DNA from: Trichostrongylus colubriformis
Taxonomy: Eukaryota; Nematoda; Chromadorea; Rhabditida; Trichostrongylidae
Assembly (NCBI GenBank): GCA_963978905.1
Contig: OZ022257.1
Coordinates: forward strand, 28,845,274 to 28,909,273
DNA length: 64,000 nt
Reading direction: 5' to 3'
The stretch's first letter is position 1, and every line of letters begins with the position of its first letter. Below the pieces are notes generated by a model. It was not told the DNA's origin and made no database searches. It saw only the letters and a list, made by a program, of their open reading frames with translations. Of the stretch, positions 34,961-48,200 are shown in pieces. The translations under genes and the position numbers were made by a program.

Positions 34961-36120
34961 TAAGGTCCCGACTCTACGAGGATTTTTCAAGTTGCAGCCG
35001 CACGTTATGGAGAGGGCTAGAGCACTGAATTTATTACCAGATAAACTTTCCGTGTCATTGAGTGGCTGAAACGTTAATGCAGCAATCCATTTCTTCCATC
35101 CCAGCAAGTATTCGTAGTGAAGTGATGGCGTTGAGAATACTACTTCATTCTCAACACCCTTTTATCCAGTGCTAATCCGCCTACGTGTACTATGCTCAAA
35201 TAGTTAGTGATTATAGATTTGGAGAAATCCCGAACATTTCGGAAGAATCGTTGAATTTCAGGCGAAACTGTTTGTCGCTCTAAATCCGAGTCCGCGCGAA
35301 GAAGGGATTACGCTAAGTTGCGACCCTTTAATGGACTCTGCACTCATTTGTTTTCACAAATCGTCACGACAAACATCCGCGGTATTCATTAGGGCACAAG
35401 ACCGACTTTCACTGAACTGTATGAATCATGAGACAGAAGGCAACAGACCATGACGACGATGACGCGGAATGTCCTTCAGTCTATTGAGTAACAACTCATC
35501 TATTGTTCCTACCCTCGTCTATCGCACATGTATTCCAAAACAAGAACGATGCGTCTGAGAATACTCCTGAGTAGGCAGATACGAAGAGCAAAAGTAACAA
35601 GGACTTTCTGTCGAAAAAGTGGTCGTCGTATATTCATCTACAATCAGTAGATTAGCACGTTAATATGGACCGATTAAAACCAGTATGGTGGTGTTGATCT
35701 TTAGAGTCCACCAGCCATTTTTAAGATCACCAACTAGTGTATGATTTAAGAAAAGAGAAGGCAGACCAGGGTACACCGGGAGTCGAGGATCCCTTGACAG
35801 GGGAGTCGTATTTGACAGGATAGGTGGGTGGGGGGGGGGGGGGTTGTGCCTTCAAAAGTCAGCGATAAGCACTGAAGTCTACATTCTCACTGAGCAGATG
35901 AGACACAAGGGGTATTTCGCCGCAAATTCGTGTGACAAAATGTCAAATAATTATATCTTTTCCTCAAGAAAGAATATGCAATGTATTGCGGCTAAGCAAT
36001 CCGACAACAGTTACTGGTATTGTAGCTGTAAAAAGGGGAAGGCGTCCGAGTTGATCGCCATAGAGGAGGTGGTCGAACTAAAACGTTTATACTCCTCAAC
36101 ACCTGAGAGTGTCCTGAAGC
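34961..36120. other. No supported gene; one poly-G tract
   Basis: A 14-G run occupies 35830-35843. A 95-codon frame (35844-36131) starts directly after it and has no recognised domain, so I do not call it a gene. Confidence 0.35.
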
Positions 36121-36174
36121 AGACCCAGTGAGGCCACAGAGGGTACAAGACCCAGTGAGGCCATAGAGGGTACA
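36121..36174 (+). repeat. 27-bp tandem duplication
   Basis: Two adjacent 27-base units starting agacccagtgaggcca differ at one base. Confidence 0.9.
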
Positions 36175-36462
36175 GCAATTACCAACTGCAATGCGTGGTT
36201 CGGCGAAATCGTCACTACATTTTCGCCCATGGCCTAGAGGTCCATGGACCTACACTCAAGGAACGCCATTTGGATGGAAAGGTGTTTCTGGTATGTTACC
36301 GTTTTTATCAATACCTAGACCGTGAATTTTTATTTGAAAAAAAGGTCCAATCACCTGGAAACCTTCCAGTATATTGTTTCAGGTTCTCTGCCAGCGAACT
36401 AGTCGATTCTTGCTAATGACTACTGACTTCTTTGTAAAGAATTTTTTTGACTAGGATTTCTA

Positions 36463-36694
36463 GGGTGTGCACACCTATGACAAGAAATCGCTTCGCGGCG
36501 CCATCAGTACGAGTCGTGTGGAATTCCGCTCAAGACACAATGGGCGGGTACCGTGAAGGATCTCCAGAGATTGTAGTTTGGAATTCGGAAGTTCGCCTAT
36601 GTTGTTGTCGTTGCTGTTTCAGCAGATGAAGCTGCAAACGACTCGCACTCGCCGCGGGCGGCCACGCGATTTCATGTCATAAGTGTACACACCC
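36463..36694. mobile_element. MITE, GGGTGTGYACACYTATGTCA family
   Basis: gggtgtgcacacctatgaca at the left and tgtcataagtgtacacaccc at the right are inverted ends. The GC-rich interior (gaattccgct, tacgagtcg) resembles 51767-52012. Related ends bound the elements at 59501 and 60114. Confidence 0.7.
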
Positions 36695-36699
36695 GAATT

Positions 36700-38840
36700 T
36701 CTAGCTGCAGGGTTATCACTGCTTGCGCGGAAATTCAGCGCCGTTTGCTTGAACGAGGTGGATATTGCAGACTTTTACAGAGCCATGTGGAGCATATATC
36801 TAACGACATACGATGATTGTTGCGCTCTTCTCCCGTGTGTTCATCCCATCAGTGCGGGACGTTTAATAATCTCAATTGGCGTGAAACTCTCACGGAGTGC
36901 CGCGCCCGCGTAATGCATTATAAAAGGTGTACCTGCAGTTACACGGACCTCGCCTGTAAACCCATTATGCAGAGTTTCTAAGATCGTCATATACAGTTCA
37001 CGTTTACTTTGATGCAGTTGCATTTTCAGGCAACCGAATCATTCCAGGAAACAGGAAAACCTCTTTCCAGATGTTTATCTAGTGTATGTGAGTGACTATA
37101 TTTCCCATTTGCTTTTCAACCTTTGAACTTATTATTTGTAGGCTTCCTTCAGAGGGCAGTGCCTGATTCGCGCCATATAATCTGCTAGAAACTGCTAGCT
37201 GGAGGAAACATGTTGTTGTTTCTTCTGGCATTTTTCGGTAATTGATTACTTCGATTGATTGATTGCTATATCACACGAATCCCTTTGATAATCTCTACTC
37301 ACTTTGTAGTAGACGCCTTTAAGCGACCGTTTTGTCCCTTTTTCTTTAAACCGATCAGTGGAGTGGAAGGGGTGCAGCGACAGTGAAGTCGTGTCCACTG
37401 CCATGAGCAGGGGATCAATCTCCGCGATGACAAGCCTCAAACTTCTAGAGGGGCGATAAGTAATACAGCGCTTCTCTGGTCTGTCTTGTCACTCTGATTT
37501 GTACATCGGTTCACAGTTACGCATAAACCAAGTCAGATCCAGATGCTACTACGAGATAGCATACGCGACGCATCTCAAAAAGAGAGTAATCAACCCCGAG
37601 TGCTTTGTCTTTTAACTTTTCGCTGGCAAAGGTCGGTGGCAAAAAGAGCTCGAATTTGGGAAACGTGTAGAAATATATTGGATTCGAATGTGCATGTGCT
37701 GGGTACATCTGTTGCAGTGCTCGAAGTTCTCTCAGAAAAACCTCACTCGAATCGCACTAGCTCTTGTCGTTTCTACTTCGCTACAATGCAATTACGGTGA
37801 CCCGAAAGTTTTCTAAGTGAGGAATACTGGCAGCTAGTACTTGCATAGCGGTCCCTTTCAAGTGGAACGGAAATTCGCATCGAATGACCAACTGGGGACG
37901 TCTCGGAATTAATCATATTCATAAAAGAGTTGCTTTCGAGAGCTAAACAGCAACAAAAGGCTGGAACTGGGGAACCCCAAAGATGGCCTCACATTTTTGT
38001 GTGATAGATTTTCGAAAAGACTTACAGACACTGCTGTCCTAAAACTGTGATAGCTTCCATTTTCCAGTACAGATAAAAGAAAAATCATACACTCAGCGTT
38101 GCTCAATCCTCTGTCGGATCCCAGTCTCCCACACACATTCTCTCCATTCGATGCTGTGACATACAAATGCGATTTGCCTTCAGTATTCCTACATAGACGA
38201 GTCTAGTACCAATTCACAGAGCTCGCTGAGATGGGTAGCTTGGCCTGGCTGTGGCACTGATCCGGCATTCGATGAGGAGAACATGCTGGTGGGAGCTGCT
38301 CCACCGCTTACCACGCTACCTTGATCTCCTGTTTTCAGTAAAAGAATATATCATTTTTAATGAAGACATGAGTCTCATCGTTCAGAGAAGATCCTCCAAT
38401 GATATCTTGATTTTGGGTACGGGTTATCAAGCACGCTGCACTTTCACAACGTGCAAAACGATGTCCTTACGAATGTTATCTGTTTTACGTTTTCATTTTC
38501 ACATTTTCACATCAAATCTCTATGTGCTTTACTCTAATTTCAGTCCTTGCCGAATATTCCGTGTGCTCTATCATCGAGCAAAGTAGCGGAGAAATCGACG
38601 TTAAAAAGTCACCTTATTACAAAGTGAGATAATTTTCTCTTGTTTCGGGTCGCTCTTCATTTACGTTCGAGAAGGTCTCCATAGTTTGCAAGTGAAAAGG
38701 TTTTGAAGGTCATGCTTTATTTTTATCCGAGGATTCCAATACCCGACCTATGCTTTCGAAAATAAACGCAGGAAAAGCGAATCCGCGTTTCTTCGCTTTT
38801 TTCGTTATAACACTATTTCAGTGCATAATTTCTATTTAGA
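36700..38840. other. No supported gene
   Basis: Several short frames occur, with no domain, phase-consistent splicing or repeat pattern that I can support. Confidence 0.35.
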
Positions 38841-38844
38841 GGTA

Positions 38845-39351
38845 CAGTAGCGCTCAAAAGTCTTCGGCCAAAACTTTTTTGTCGTAACTTTTTTTCTACT
38901 TGACCAAATTTGACAAAATTTTAATATGTGGTGCCTGAACCTATTGTCAACATTTCCTTCTACTTGAGCGCCGCTTGCCACTTTTCGTGATTTTTTACAA
39001 GATTTAACTACAAGACCACCCAGAAAAAAGTAAAAGGCTTGGTCAAGAACAACGGCTTTCTTCACAAAAACAAAAAGAGCAAGCCTCAGAGAACATTGAT
39101 ATTCTGTAGAAAGACCACGACTTTTGATGACAGCGGCACAGCGGGGCGGCATAGCGATGGCATGCCAAAATTAAAAAATTCCATATAACCACGTAACCTA
39201 AACCGTTGAGCGCCAAAATAGTATGTTAAGTATGCAGTGGCTCCAAGTACAACATACTAAAATTTCTCTTAGATCGGTGCAGTTGCAAAAAAGTTACAAG
39301 TGAAAAACCCAAGTGGAAGACCATTTCGCCGAAGACTTTTGAGCGCTACTG
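38845..39351 (-). mobile_element. Tc1-derived MITE, copy 1
   Basis: The ends cagtagcgctcaaaagtctt and the complement agacttttgagcgctactg are inverted with TA on each side. The 507-base interior retains, on the minus strand from 39152, MPPRCAAVIKSRG. This resembles the C-terminus of a Tc1-type transposase, so the element is probably an internal deletion derivative. Confidence 0.78.
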
Positions 39352-39359
39352 TATATACA

Positions 39360-40906
39360 ACTGAGCCGTTAGGCTGTCGATGCACTGCCGGTCAAGCCTC
39401 ATTGGGACTTGATGCTGTAAGGTGTTGTACGCTTGAAAAGTCGTAGATAAGATATAATGGCCATGTGGAAATGGGGTAGAAGTATAGGAGGTTGATCGAT
39501 ACACTGTCTCAGCCTTCCCAATAAGCCAACTAATTACGAAGATCGAGGGATTAAGCGAGGAAATCGCGAGCTCGGACAAGGGGGGTAACCTGCACGCGTT
39601 CCAAGAGCCAAGGAGAGTCTGTTTGAGTTTGTTTGTTCTTGTTTGATGCAAAGTAAATTTAAGGTGAAAAGCAAATGGAATTCTGACCAGAATTCATAAT
39701 ACAAGACCCTACCAAAGTCCTCATTTTTCAAGAAAATTTTCAAAAAATTTCATGCGGCTTTGATACGCAGGCCTGAATTTGACAATCGTCTTTTTTGAAA
39801 AATCTAGCATCGAAATGATCATACGGTCTGAATAGCATCACGACCAGCACGCTTTCTATTCAGTGCAGAGAACGTGTCAAGAATCTGCGAAATATTGTCA
39901 GGGGACGCATTTGCCTTCTGGTTATAGCTAGAGTGAGCGTGGCTCTCTGATGAGTACTCATTGGTGCCCTAACACATAACGGACCGGGACTGTTTTTGCT
40001 CTCTTCAAGTCGTGCAACACCATGTGTTGCGAGTGGCCACCCAGGACCGTCCTTTTTTTTGGTCACATGAAAGCGTTGACTTCTGAAAGCTAGAGCTGTT
40101 AGCATACCTTTTCGAATATAAAGAACAACATATGTATTTATCAATCATTCCACCATAGTGAAAATTGGTTTGTTTAATTTAATTTAATTCAATTGATTCC
40201 ATTTATTTGAGTAAAATCACAACTAAGTTAGCGTCACACCCAGTTAAAGAGTAATCCTGGTCGGTAGTTCATTAGTGGAGGTGAGTAGGTGTCTTGCAAG
40301 TCCTCAATTATTTTATCACGGTGCCCTAAGCTTCCAAGTAGAAGCGCCGGCGGTGAGCTAAGCTTGTGACAGATATTACTGCCTTAACAGTTTCCGGAAT
40401 CATCATAAAAAACGCACGCATAGCGCATCAATTTGTGTAGATTATAATTTCTCAGGTCCTTAATGAAGTCAAAGCAGGTAGTAGATATCAGAGCAATCCA
40501 GTAATCTACACCAAATATTTTTCAACTGAAGGATGTTATTGTACAGTTTGATGAAAATTCATTATAAGAAGTGTATAAGGACACAAAAGATGAACTTGTC
40601 TTGCCATTGCTTGCTGCATATGCTGTTAAAAGTGTGCTGCCAAAATTCTACCTTTTTCATGAAGGGGAAGGGTCCCAGGGAAATGTGTTATTCTCTATAT
40701 TGGGAAACATATGATGGCAGTATTTAAGCAGGTGTTTTTTTGAAATTTTTTTTTTGAAAGACAGATAATTGTGTTTTGAATTTCGTGCAACACCAGGTGT
40801 TGCAAGCGGTGCCTTATGGGTTAAGGAAGTGATCGAATCAAGGTTTCTAGTTTTCTGAGTCATCATGTAGTAGAGCCTGACGAGGTGAGTTCATTGTATA
40901 TATGTA
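39360..40906. repeat. Dispersed repeat fragments, no gene
   Basis: 39480-39600 (gatcgatacactgtctcagc, aattacgaagatcgaggg) matches 51200-51260, and the complement lies near 50866-50930. Short cgtgcaacaccatgtgttgc-type fragments occur near 40020 and 40790 in matching form. Otherwise nothing was recognised. Confidence 0.5.
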
Positions 40907-41796
40907 TTAGGTTGTTCCAAAAGTCTTGTCGTATTTTTTTCGATCATCACTTTTTTTTTCGTCCAACAAATAACAATTAGGCAACAACGTAGTGACCATT
41001 GTTATCGGCAACCCTCTGTTACTTTATAGGAAAACCCTTGATTCCCTCCTCCCAGAACTCTGGGTTCTGAGAGTCGAAGAAGTCAGCGATCGCCTTCGCA
41101 AGAAAGTCATAATCAAAGAATTTTCTCTTGGCCAGGAAGGATTCGAGAGGATGGGTATGGTGTTGGTCAGAAAGGGCAATATCTGGAGTGTATGGCGGGT
41201 GGGGCAGGATATCCCAGCCGAGCTCCTGTAGCTTGGCCTGGGCACTTTCGCGAAATCGGAGGAAATTGGAGCGGGCGTTGTCATGTAGGAGGGTGACCGC
41301 GGACCTTTTTCGGCGCTTTTCTCGAACAGCGACGGCGAGTTGCTGGAGCTGGTGGGTGCACACGGTAGCGGTGACTGTCCCGCCTTGTACCAGCACCTCG
41401 CGGAAAAGCATTCCTTCCGCGTCCCATAACCAGCACAGTCCCAAGCGTGGTTTGTCTTTCATGTCAATCTCGCCGTTGCTGAAGCTGATGAACCAGCGGC
41501 GCACGGTCTCCTAGCTCACACATCCCTTGCCCAATGCAGCGCTGATGGAGTGGCAAGCTTCCGTCGTTTTGGTGCCGCAAGACCGCTCATAATAGATGAC
41601 ACCGCGAGTTGGGTGGGTATCGACAACGAGCATTGTAGCTCTCTCCACGGGATCTGGTGGGTCATTATGAATTTTCCTAGAAAGCTTAGGGAACATTCTA
41701 CCACATTCCTGAGCCGCCTGGACCTGCTTCGAAGTGAACAAGAGTTACTGGTTTTTTTTTTTGGAAAAATATGACAAGACTTTTGGGACAACCTAA
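40907..41796 (-). mobile_element. Mariner element with internal deletion
   Basis: Terminal inverted repeats ttaggttgttccaaaagtct / agacttttgggacaacctaa have one mismatch in the first 20 bases. TA flanks are at 40905-40906 and 41797-41798. Length is 890 bp, shorter than the usual 1.3 kb, in line with the missing middle of its transposase. Confidence 0.9.
41019..41741 (-). pseudogene. Mariner transposase pseudogene
   Basis: Read from 41741. A damaged N-terminal part ends in a TAG at 41511-41513 and continues in the same frame as ETVRRWFISFSNGEIDMKDK. It then jumps directly to LCWLWDAEGMLFREVL, so the linker and the region with the first catalytic Asp are deleted. The second Asp is in LLHDNARSN and the third in PPYTPDIALSDQH. 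Thirty-seven residues separate them, against 34 in standard mariners, because of three extra residues after HDNAR. The gene is non-functional. Confidence 0.85.
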
Positions 41797-42941
41797 TATG
41801 TACTCTTATATAGGAATTATGCATACAAATAGTTACAACGAAGTAAACGCGGGCCCTCGTTTTCGACGTTCATTTTTGAAAATTTGGGTGGTGAGAATTG
41901 TACCTGAGTATCCCGGAGAGAGCAAAACTACTATAGAAACATTTCTTCGAATTTTCGAAATGACAGAAGCAGCTTAGACAGGGAAGTTTTTCATGCACTT
42001 GAAGCGATTTTCGTTGGTGCCGCACAGTCGTGTTTCATTATAGGTACTCAACATTTTTATCTGCAAAACCACAGAACTGCACATCCGTGCTGTTCACAAG
42101 AATAAAGCTTCGAAGGAAGCTAAATGTCCATCATTGAATATCCATCCCATCACTCCCTGCATGATTCAAGGCAATATGAAACGTGCCATAACGGGCTGCC
42201 CTGGGAGATCTAACGAGAATCTCACTTGAATTAAGTATGGTGAGGGTGACACATTTTCGAATCTCATATGCAGAAAACGCTTCTGCTCACAGTTCCATAT
42301 TGTAGTCATAACTAGGACTTTTAGTTTACAGACGTGTTACCGGACCGAAACCGATAGTGTTTTATACGTTACAAGTGACCTAGGCACATTCCACTTTATG
42401 ACTGGGTAGCCTAGCGAGTTGATTGATTTACTACTGACTTTAAAAGCTCATCTAAATTGTTAGTCCACATTCGCAAGATACAAATCCCAAACAGGAAAAG
42501 TAACTAGAACTGCTAAAAATTAGCGTAGTAATTCTCCTAATTTATAAGATAACTTTGGACTGAGAAAATTAAGCTCGCCATCTCCTCAGTGAATTGGTCG
42601 GCTCGCAACCATAATGAACTCACCTTAGCGGAACACTAGTTATCCTTGGTCTTTACAAGGGAGTTGGGAGAATGCCTACAACGCTCTTGGGACGATCCAT
42701 CTCGACCTCTCCTTCCCGTGACCACACAATCTGTCTTTGAGCTCGAAACTGGGTTAATGGCACATGTTAGTGAATTCTAGATCTTTTCCCATACTGAGGG
42801 TGATCCATATACATAATGTATTTCTGACAGCGACGCATGTGACTTCATGGGCGACAATGCATGGAATTTGAACCTAATTGTTCACGAAGAGTTCGTGACC
42901 ATATGCAAGAGCTAGTTTGTGATGGTCCCTTTTTGTTACAG
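41797..42941. other. Sequence upstream of the first gene 2 exon found
   Basis: No signal-peptide exon was recognised. An open frame runs from 42861 into the exon at 42942, so the exon could extend left instead of starting at the TTTTGTTACAG acceptor. Confidence 0.4.
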
Positions 42942-45238
42942 AATGGAGTGTTCAATGTACCCATGAGCGAGGACAGCGGCAACGAACTCTATCAACATTG
43001 GGTCGACCAGGCATTTAGCAGTTTGATGGCAGCTCTTGCCACTGAACGGTGAGATTCATACTTCCCCAAACTGAAAACTGGTTTTTGATCTATGGATTAC
43101 GAGCTCACTGCATTCACATTTTGCTGGCCAGTTCTGTACGAGAAATTATTCTCGATTCTTGAAGCTGAATGGTCGAAAACACTAAACTTTCTCCCAGTCT
43201 TCGCTGTCAATGGCCATTTCCCACTTCATTTTATTTTTTCTTCACTGGTTCTCATCCACATAAGTTCCAGGATACCAAAGGTGTCTGCATCAGAACGAAA
43301 CAGGCATTATCAGTGCGCCAAGGAGGCTGACGATGTACAAGCACACGCCAAATGTGTCAGTGCGCTCCTGGAAGCAAACGCTGAGGAAGCGAAGAAGATA
43401 CGTTGGATGAAGCTTCTTGGAAAAAGGCGTATGAGGAATCGAGGTAAGAGCTCTATTCAACTATCACTACCCCACCCACAGCCACGTAGTTGGTCAAGAA
43501 AATAATTTTTGCTTAAAAGTGGCTTATAGGGGTTATTCAGGATCTAATCACAGATATGACCTTGATTTTTAGCGCAGATGCCGTTTGGTCAAGACGGCGC
43601 CAGCTTTGTTCGTTTGTGCTGTCGTGGTGCTAATGTAGGTGGAGCGCGTCATGTTCCCCTTGTTGTCTTTCAACTGATACTCTCTTACAATTATCAATTT
43701 GCACACTCAAGTGTATACAGGCTCAAGCGTCAGTGGAGAAGGAAAAACTCAATTCCCTCTTAAAGCTTGAGCAAAATCGCGGCAACACTGTGGTGCTCCC
43801 ACATGTCATCCCAGTCGCAATGGCACTGAACGACGCCAGCGCCTCAAATTGATGTCCCATTTGTGATCAACATCCCAAATAACCCTACTAGGCCGAGTTT
43901 CAGCAATTTCGTTGTGAACAAGTTCTTACACCGATTTGTTGCAATTGCGAATTCGCACCAGTGTCGTAAACGGATGCAATATTCGTGATCAGCACCCCAA
44001 ATAATCCTTATAGGAGAGGTTCCATCGAAAATCATTTTTTTGGCATACTCGCGGTTGGGGTTGTGGTAGATTTATAGTGCCGAGGCAAACCATGTTAAAA
44101 GTTATGTATTCAAAGTAAGGGGATATTGCGACGAGGATTTATCTGAAGTGAGTACATGTAAGTTTTTGTTCTCATTCCGGCCGCACCAGCATGAATCGTA
44201 GGTTTTTCGAGCTTTTTGTTGTAGAATAGGACATACACAGCCTGGGAGTCGCCACCAAAGAATGAATGCTGTCTCTGTACACTTTGATGAAGACAAAAGG
44301 TGTTAAGTTCAGCAGAATTCTGACCATTTCCTTTCAGTAATTCGTCTCGATCTTGGTTCGTATGATAAACGATCTGTTCCCCGAAAAGGATCCAATTTTG
44401 AAAACATATATGCTACGAGGAAGTTACGTCGGAAAAGCACCTTTAAATTACGACGGCTTAAGCGAGAGGTGCTCACAGCGAAGAGCTACAACTTGATTGA
44501 CAAGAACAATAGGTGAGAACATTTCGAAAGTTAAAGCATCCTAGAAATTCAAAAGAAACTGCGGCCTTGTACGGATCCTGCGTTCCATTTATTACTTGTT
44601 CAAAAAAAACTCGGGAACCGAAGATATTTCTTGGTTTTTTTTCATGTTCCTACTCATGTGCTGTGACCAGTAGAGAATTTTGGAAATATTCCGAAACTGA
44701 GAATTTTCCTGAACGTTTCCTTTACTAAATAATAAAGTGATAGGCATATTCTCTCTCATGACTCCCACTTCAGATCGGTTTTTGGACACATAGCAAGGCA
44801 GCTCACGAAAACAGTACGCTCTCTGAAAAATCAGAAATCTCACAGAAGGTAAGAATGATATATGATCATTTATGTTCGAAAGTCTTTTCCAGATCTTCCC
44901 CTTTTGTATATTCGGTCGGCAACGGTATCCAATCCAACGATAATTGCTCTCCGATGTTTTTAGGTTTCCCTGTTGTGCACCAGTCACTCATAAAGGAACT
45001 CCGATCAAAAACCTGATTCCATGTGAATGCTACTATAATAGTTTCACACCCGTCAAGTGATGCTACTTTCAGCTGGCAAGCAGTTATATCGGATATCAAA
45101 CAGTATGCCGATAAGGAACAAGAAAAACGTGAAGCTGAAGAAAAGTTGAAAAAACGTCTGAAGTTTTACAAGAAAGCCGCTGCCGATTTCGAGCAGGGGA
45201 TGTTATCGCAGACGAAGAAAGGAAAGCGGAATTTGTCA
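42942..45238 (+). CDS. Gene 2 N-terminal exon block (five exons)
   Basis: Sequence in order: ELYQHWVDQAFSSLMAAL (helical); ERNRHYQCAKEADDVQAHAK with two cysteines nearby (CAKEA, KCVSALLEANAEEAKKIR); basic KLRRKSTFKLRRLKREVL; SVFGHIARQLTKTVRSLKNQ; then a lysine/glutamate-rich likely coiled-coil (KEQEKREAEEKLKKRLKFYK). Introns are short (75-894 bases). This half has no counterpart in gene 1 within the window. Confidence 0.82.
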
Positions 45239-48200
45239 GTGAGTGCTATCTGACTGAGATGAGATGGGTTACTGTAATGATACGAAGAGGGTGGGTACAA
45301 AGTGGTATGAATGGAAATTGACGCACCTATGGTGCGAGGAAACAATTACGAAGTGCGAGAATCAAGGGGTCATCTGTTTTGCCCAAAACTTGCATTAACA
45401 GCAAGTAAGGTCAAGTAATTAAAGAATTAACTGACTAGAAAAGGGAAGTGATAAGCGGAAAAAACATATAGTTGTAACATATTCATAACATATTCACATA
45501 TGATATGTATGTGAATATTTGCTAACGTATTTATTACCCGGAAATGCACGAAGTAAAACATGCAAATATACTTACATCAGAAACATTTACAAAATTGATA
45601 AAACAACTTCACAGAGCCTTAAGCCAGTCAAATTCGACTTAATCTAGGTAAGAATTTGAGGTCACAAGACTCGATCCATAGAATAATCTAGCGATGTATT
45701 AAACGTTTTACCACAACCCTACCTTGAAATCAAATTTTTCTGATAACAAAGCTTCCAACTCTGATCTTTTCGGTGAAACAGACCTTTCGTTCTGATTGTT
45801 CTAGACCTGACTGCGCTAAGCCGAGACGGCAATTACTGTGAAGGAAATAGTATTATAGCAGTATTCAAAACACGAAGTCCAGAAATTCCTTGATTGGGCA
45901 ATGCTGGTCGGGGGTTTTAGGGAGCAAGAAGCGTAATCCTGTCTCATAAACGATGAATGTAATTGTGGTAAAGACTGTGCTGAAGCAGAATGAGATTAAT
46001 GGAAAGGGTAAAATCAGGGCCACGACCTCTGAAGTTAACACCGACCTCAGGTATTCAAAGAACGACTGGAAATCAGAAATTTTAGAGCCGAGCCATGCCC
46101 TCTCACTTTCTTGTCAACGGATCATACTATACATAATCGGTTAACTCTTCTGCATGTCTGCCTCTTCGATTGCTTGTTAGTTTCTTTGGTCTTTGACCCG
46201 TCATATATATACAGTAGCGCTCAAAAGTATTCGGCCAAACACTTTTTTGTCATAACTTTTTTCTACTTGACCAAATCTGACAAAATTTTAACATGTGGCG
46301 CCTGAACCTATTGTCAACATTTCCTTCTACTTGAGTGCCGCTTGACTCTTTCCATGGTTTTTTTTACAAGAATTTACTACAAGACCACCGAAAAGAAAGA
46401 AAAAGGCTTGGTCAAGAAAAACGGCTTTCTCTACAAAAACAAAACGAGCAAGCCTCAGAGAACATCAATATTTTGTAGAATGACCACGACTTTTGATGAC
46501 AGCGGCACAGCGGGACGGCATAGAGACGGCACTCCAAAAACCAAAAATTGCATGTAATCACGTAATTTACACCGTTGAGCGCCAAAATAGTACGTTTAGT
46601 TTGTAGTGTCTCCAAGTACAACATACTAAAATTTCTCTTAGATCGGTCCAGTCGCAAAAAAGTTACAACTGGAAAACCCAAGTGAGCAACCATTTGGCCG
46701 AATACTTTTGATCGCTACTGTAGCTCGGCATTGAGCTTTTGGGAAAAGTTTTGGATGCATGGGGCATGGACTTGAGCTAATCCAAGGTCGCAGTGGGCTA
46801 TGCGTGCGCCGAAGCATTCGTAGCTCAAGCTGAAATTCTTCTTTCGCACCCGAAACAACCTAACCACGCGAAAAAGCAAACAAGACTTGTAGCACCGAGT
46901 TTCTGAACAGGATGAAAGGCAGCTCCCCACAATGTGCGGCACGTAATCTCAATGAGCGGTTCTACCAGATGAAATCACAGCTTAACTCCTGACAGATTTT
47001 AAAAATCGAAAAAAGTGGGCATGAGCAATGTCCAAGCTCTACTAGGCATACACCATATATGGAATAATGAATTATTGTTAAATTAACATTATTATCAATC
47101 TCCAAGTTCTCTCTTCTTGTAACCTCGGCATTAGTTGTCGATTGCGATGTTTTTTATGCCACACGAGGTTTTTAGATAGAACCTTTATTCGTGGCCCAAC
47201 GTTTCGACCGTTTCGTCTTCTTCAGAGGCCTGAAGATGGCTTGAAGCTCATGATTTGTCAAGTACCCGAACAAGCGCCACCTCCCCTTTAGCGTTTCCGA
47301 CATCATTTCGAGAAATCTCCCGAACAACCCAGTAATATGACAACAAACTCACCGATGGTTCCACCGCTTGTGGGGAGCGTGTGCTCACAGCCACAGTAAG
47401 TGAGGTTAGTATGGATAAATGAGCCCTACTTGAGTCTCAAGCCACATGACATGATATTGTCATGCATGTCGCCCATACTATAGCTCGCATTTAGATACGA
47501 AAGGCAAAAGATCATTTGTAATAGACAAACACTCATTGCGGTTATTCATCCGTGGATTTCTGGCGAAAATCCAGGATGACTCCAAAACTTTCCTAGATGA
47601 AACTTCCGTCTCGAACGCCAAGATGCTACACTTAACATCAAAGTCGTTCCCACTGTGCTCCTCAATCTTATGCTTGCCAAGTGGGGGTGGTAATGATATC
47701 ACGCCTTTTCCCAGCTAGGTGTTCTTCAACGCGAATAGCCAGTGCCCTTCCTGTTTCTCCAATATAAGTGCTATTACAAGCCCTACATTCAAGCTGATAA
47801 ATCACTCCAGCTTTCTCACAATCCCCTGGCTTTCCCTATGGGCATGTAATGCAGTTTGGAGTCATGCACTGTTTATCGTATAGTCTGTTGCGAACAAGTT
47901 GACGTTTAATGTTGTGATTAGGAATATTCACTAACACAACATCATCTTGTAACTGTGCTCGCACAATACTACGTTGTATTGAAGCAGTGACACGATCGGA
48001 GATGAATGGAAGGCATAAGGGTAGTTTTTTTGACGTGATATGCGCCGTTGTGGACCAGCATAAGAGGGTGTTCGTCGTATGGGTACCGCATAACCATTTT
48101 CGGCAGCTATGCGTGTAGCTAAGCGTCTTTACTCCTGCCGCTCCTCATCGCCAGTGCACGTACTGGTTGCTGTAGTTATCATGTTCTTAATGACAGCACG

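Noticed and set aside
41771..41977. Frame with VRIVPEYPGESKTTIETF as a moulting-domain exon
   Set aside because: The short resemblance to the SIVPE block is not supported by splice borders, order or the rest of the exon.
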